A stretch of DNA of 64,000 bases from Paralvinella palmiformis (lineage: Eukaryota; Annelida; Polychaeta; Terebellida; Alvinellidae), in the NCBI GenBank assembly GCA_025642065.1, contig JAODUP010000468.1:257501-321500 (forward strand), written 5' to 3'. Numbering within the stretch: the stretch's first letter is position 1; every line of letters begins with the position of its first letter. Under the pieces are notes generated by a model. That model had not been told where the DNA came from and made no database searches. It worked only from the letters and a program-made list of their open reading frames with translations. The position numbers and the translations under genes were made by a program. Positions 61,450 to 64,000 of this stretch are shown here, in pieces.

Positions 61450-62460
61450 TGAAAGTGGTAATGACAACTTCAATTGGGAAATAAACAATTTGGAAGGGCA
61501 AGGCTGTATTTTGATTTCCGTCAAGATGGAAAACCTTTACAAATGATGTTGTTGTTTTTTAATTGTGGGTGTATATATGATGCTAAATGTGCAGTACTAT
61601 ATTTTGTAACAAAACCTCGTAATGGAAAAAAGAGAAAACGGCAAGATATTTTTCACAGAATTGTTTTCATTACTCATTTACTGCTTCATCTTATGACTAA
61701 TCACCTTAGTTATGTTATTACTAAGTTGTATTCTGTTTGTGCAACATGACTGAAAACCAAACCAGTTCGTTTATAAAATATTTTGGTCACATGGTGATAG
61801 TTTTACTTTCCTTTCTAGAGTTTGCAGACATGTTTAATGTGCCAAAGAGTACTGCGCATGGAATTGTAAATCAAATCACGTGCAGAGTTTGTAGTCTATG
61901 TCAACTAATTACATTAGGTTGCCAGATGTGGATGAAAAACAAATAAGTTCTGGAATCTTTTCAAAGGATGTATCAGAAATGCAAAGTAGTTTGAGCTATA
62001 GATGGATGCCACATAAGAATCCAAAGACCACCACGACATGGGCTTGATTATCAAAACAGCAAGGTATATTTTTGTATGTTTCTACAAGGGATATGTAATG
62101 ATCGGAGAAGGTTTATAGATATCTTTTGCGCCCCCCCCCTCCCCCGATCAAATTTATTATGCGCAACTTCTGTGCCTTTCACCATTTTTCGTCCAAAGAC
62201 AGGAAAGGATGGGTGCATACAGATTATTAGGAGATCGTTAATAAATATGCAAAATTTTCTTATATCCCTACACCAAAGCGTGACAATGGAAGATTGACCA
62301 CCGATGCAAAACAGCAAAATACACAACTTAGCAGAGGAAATGCCCCGCAAACCAACACCAGCCATTGAAATGTCATCTACGAAAATTCCAGAACAATTTA
62401 TTTTAAAACTGTTTGCGGAAGAGCGTAGACATGATCAGTGAAATAAATAGTAGTAGTAAT
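61450..62460 (+). pseudogene. PIF/Harbinger transposase relic
   Basis: Two overlapping plus-strand frames (61474-61749, 61737-61946). The second contains SFLEFADMFNVPKSTAHGIV followed by NQITCRVCSL. This matches the helix-turn-helix segment of HARBI1-like nucleases (L.FA..F.VSKST.H.I...C). The catalytic DDE part is not recognisable downstream. A basic segment at about 62290-62440 (PRKPTPAIEMSS..., FILKLFAEERRHDQ) could belong to the element's second, Myb-like protein, but that is weak. A run of C at 62132-62145 interrupts the region. Confidence 0.65.
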
Positions 62461-63369
62461 TCCTGTGTATCAGGTTCGTACAAATAATATGCTTGCTTCG
62501 AGCCCTGTATCTAATGATAGCAAATGATCGTCAACATATATGGATGTACATCTTAGTGATATCATGATTAAGTTGTTAATAATATATATGAAAACTATGA
62601 TAGTCTGCTTGATATTTCTGCAAACGATGTACCATCAGATTTGCGAAGATCTATTACCTGTTGATGACATCAATTCTTCAAAGAGCCATAACACTTGACA
62701 ATGTATATTTAATTAGCGGTCACATCCAGAATAATCTAAGTGGATTCGTGTCACTTATTAGCCCATTATCCGAAAATGTACGATGTAATAAATACCATGT
62801 TACAGTGGGCTAGCATTATCGTTTTTTCCATGTTGTAAAGGTCAACTAGTAAGGTCTAACGTTAATTGACCACTCACAACCTTTGTCTCATTAGATCCTA
62901 ATCACTGATTGGCTGGTTAACTGACCCATTCGGCATGTTATTAAAACTGAGGAGTTCTATGTACTTCAAAAAACATTGTCCTGGTAGTCAATTATGCGAT
63001 TTAATCACACAATATTCTGAACTGGGTTCCTGACGTAAATGCTATGTTAAGTATAAAGTCAATAATTGTTTAATTGTTGTAATCAATGCGCAGTAAAAAG
63101 TGTCTTAAAGCATGTCATTAAATTATTTGAATAATTATATTTCTATATAAATTTAAACATGTAAAGCAGCACCTTTCATATCGTTCCCCTCCACATATCG
63201 ATCCCTCGCCTAAATCAATCGTTTTCTTTCAGTACAGATATTTTCCCCTTTTAAACTATTGTGAATATATTCCATAAATCTATCACCTCTATAAAATTTT
63301 CGTCGATCGAAACTTTCATGCCTATAATGGTCATTTGCATTAGTACTGTGGGATGGATTTATTCTATTT
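62461..63369. other. gene-free stretch
   Basis: No exon or repeat family recognised. Confidence 0.55.
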
Positions 63370-63690
63370 ACCAAGGATCACAGGTTCGATCCCATTAAAA
63401 GTCCAAAACCTTTTCAGGGATTAATATATCTGCTCACAACATCGTGGATGGTCTTCCACCTTACAATGCGCAGCCGTCTCCACTGAATTAATTAATGAGG
63501 ACGTTATACAGCCTCTGAGGACGTAATACACTCTGGTAGTGACCACCCTCGGTATATTTCGGCTCAATCTTTAGATACCTTTCACCTGTGAGTGGGAGGG
63601 GAAGATATAAAATAGCTCCTCAATAAAAGGGGAGCACACTTGAAATAAGTGTTATCCCTGTTTCATGACCATAGATCATGAAACGAAAGA
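63370..63690 (+). mobile_element. tRNA-derived SINE, family 1 (5'-truncated head)
   Basis: Keeps the B box (CACAGGTTCGATCCC) but has lost the A box. The body matches 44519-44836 block by block: CTCACAACATCGTGGATGG, CAGCCGTCTCCACTGAATTA, GAGGACGT twice, ACACTCTGG, CACCTGTGAGTGGGAGG. Its 3' part adds a perfect hairpin, TTTCATGA/TCATGAAA (63660-63682), and ends in an ATCA repeat. Confidence 0.85.
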
Positions 63691-64000
63691 TATCAATCAA
63701 TCAATCAACCGGGGCATGCATTAGTGACATCATAATTTTGGGTAAAGATTCTAGGTTGTTATCCGTTGGGCACAGCCACCTGGTGTTGATTTTTGTTGTG
63801 TTGTGGTTGTAACGTTATTGTTGCTGGTGGTGTCTATTTTACCCTTATAGTCACCAAACGCACAACCCTGTACATTACCTCCTCAACTGTCGATCTCACC
63901 CGAGGTATCGAAGAAAACTAAAAAGCTATATCCTCCTCGAAGATATCAAACTCTCGGATCCCCACCTAGGAGTACTGATAATCAGAAGAAGAAGAAAAAA
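63691..64000. other. window end, nothing recognised
   Basis: Slightly GC-richer than the rest (CCTCCTCAACTGTCGATCTC...), ending in a GAAGAAGAAG run at the window edge. It may be part of an element that continues outside. Confidence 0.4.

Overview
The window is eukaryotic nuclear DNA. It is AT-rich and full of microsatellites, has short spliced exons with GT-AG introns, tRNA-derived SINEs and decayed LINE and DNA-transposon copies, and shows no operons or ribosome binding sites. The repeat mix (several CR1/L2/jockey-type LINEs, an L1-like LINE, THAP/P-element, hAT, PIF/Harbinger and mariner-type relics) and the gene content suggest a lophotrochozoan invertebrate, most likely a mollusc. That assignment is inference.

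Three genes can be built exon by exon. Two are diverged paralogs of a small secreted protein with an N-terminal signal peptide, a NIDO (nidogen/alpha-tectorin type) domain and a C-terminal region that looks like a von Willebrand D domain. Gene 1 is on the minus strand (16079 to 10649) and gene 2 on the plus strand (44281 to 49286). They lie head to head about 28 kb apart. Each has ten coding exons with the same phases, and seven of the ten exons have identical or nearly identical lengths. The third gene (minus strand, 55679 to 52864) is a 503-residue monocarboxylate-transporter-like (SLC16/MFS) membrane protein in six coding exons.

The most interesting biology is the fragmentary duplication around the NIDO genes. 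Gene 1 carries a near-perfect 849-base tandem duplication of exons 2-3-4. Frame arithmetic shows that the two copies cannot both be spliced into one mRNA, so they are alternative cassettes or an incipient pseudo-cassette. Gene 2 carries a second, intact copy of its terminal exon 1350 bases downstream. A diverged relic of gene 2's 5' flank and promoter lies at 7.7-9.1 kb with no recognisable coding exons behind it.

Layout: 0-2.9 kb non-coding with small repeats; 3.0-4.6 kb LINE relic; 4.9-5.1 kb TCTA array; 7.7-9.1 kb gene-2 flank relic; 10.6-16.1 kb gene 1 (intron 9 holds a 0.9 kb tetranucleotide satellite); 16.3-19.6 kb unclassified repeat copies around an L1-like insertion and a SINE; 20.2-22.1 kb THAP/P-element transposase relic; 24.25-25.14 kb mariner/pogo-type MITE; 27.0-27.1 kb hAT tail; 30.8-36.5 kb four different LINE pieces; 39.8-41.1 kb ZBED-type hAT relic; 43.2-50.7 kb gene 2 and its extra exon; 52.9-55.7 kb transporter; 59.9-60.1 kb SINE; 61.4-62.5 kb PIF/Harbinger relic; 63.4-63.7 kb SINE. 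The remaining stretches hold only microsatellites or nothing recognisable.
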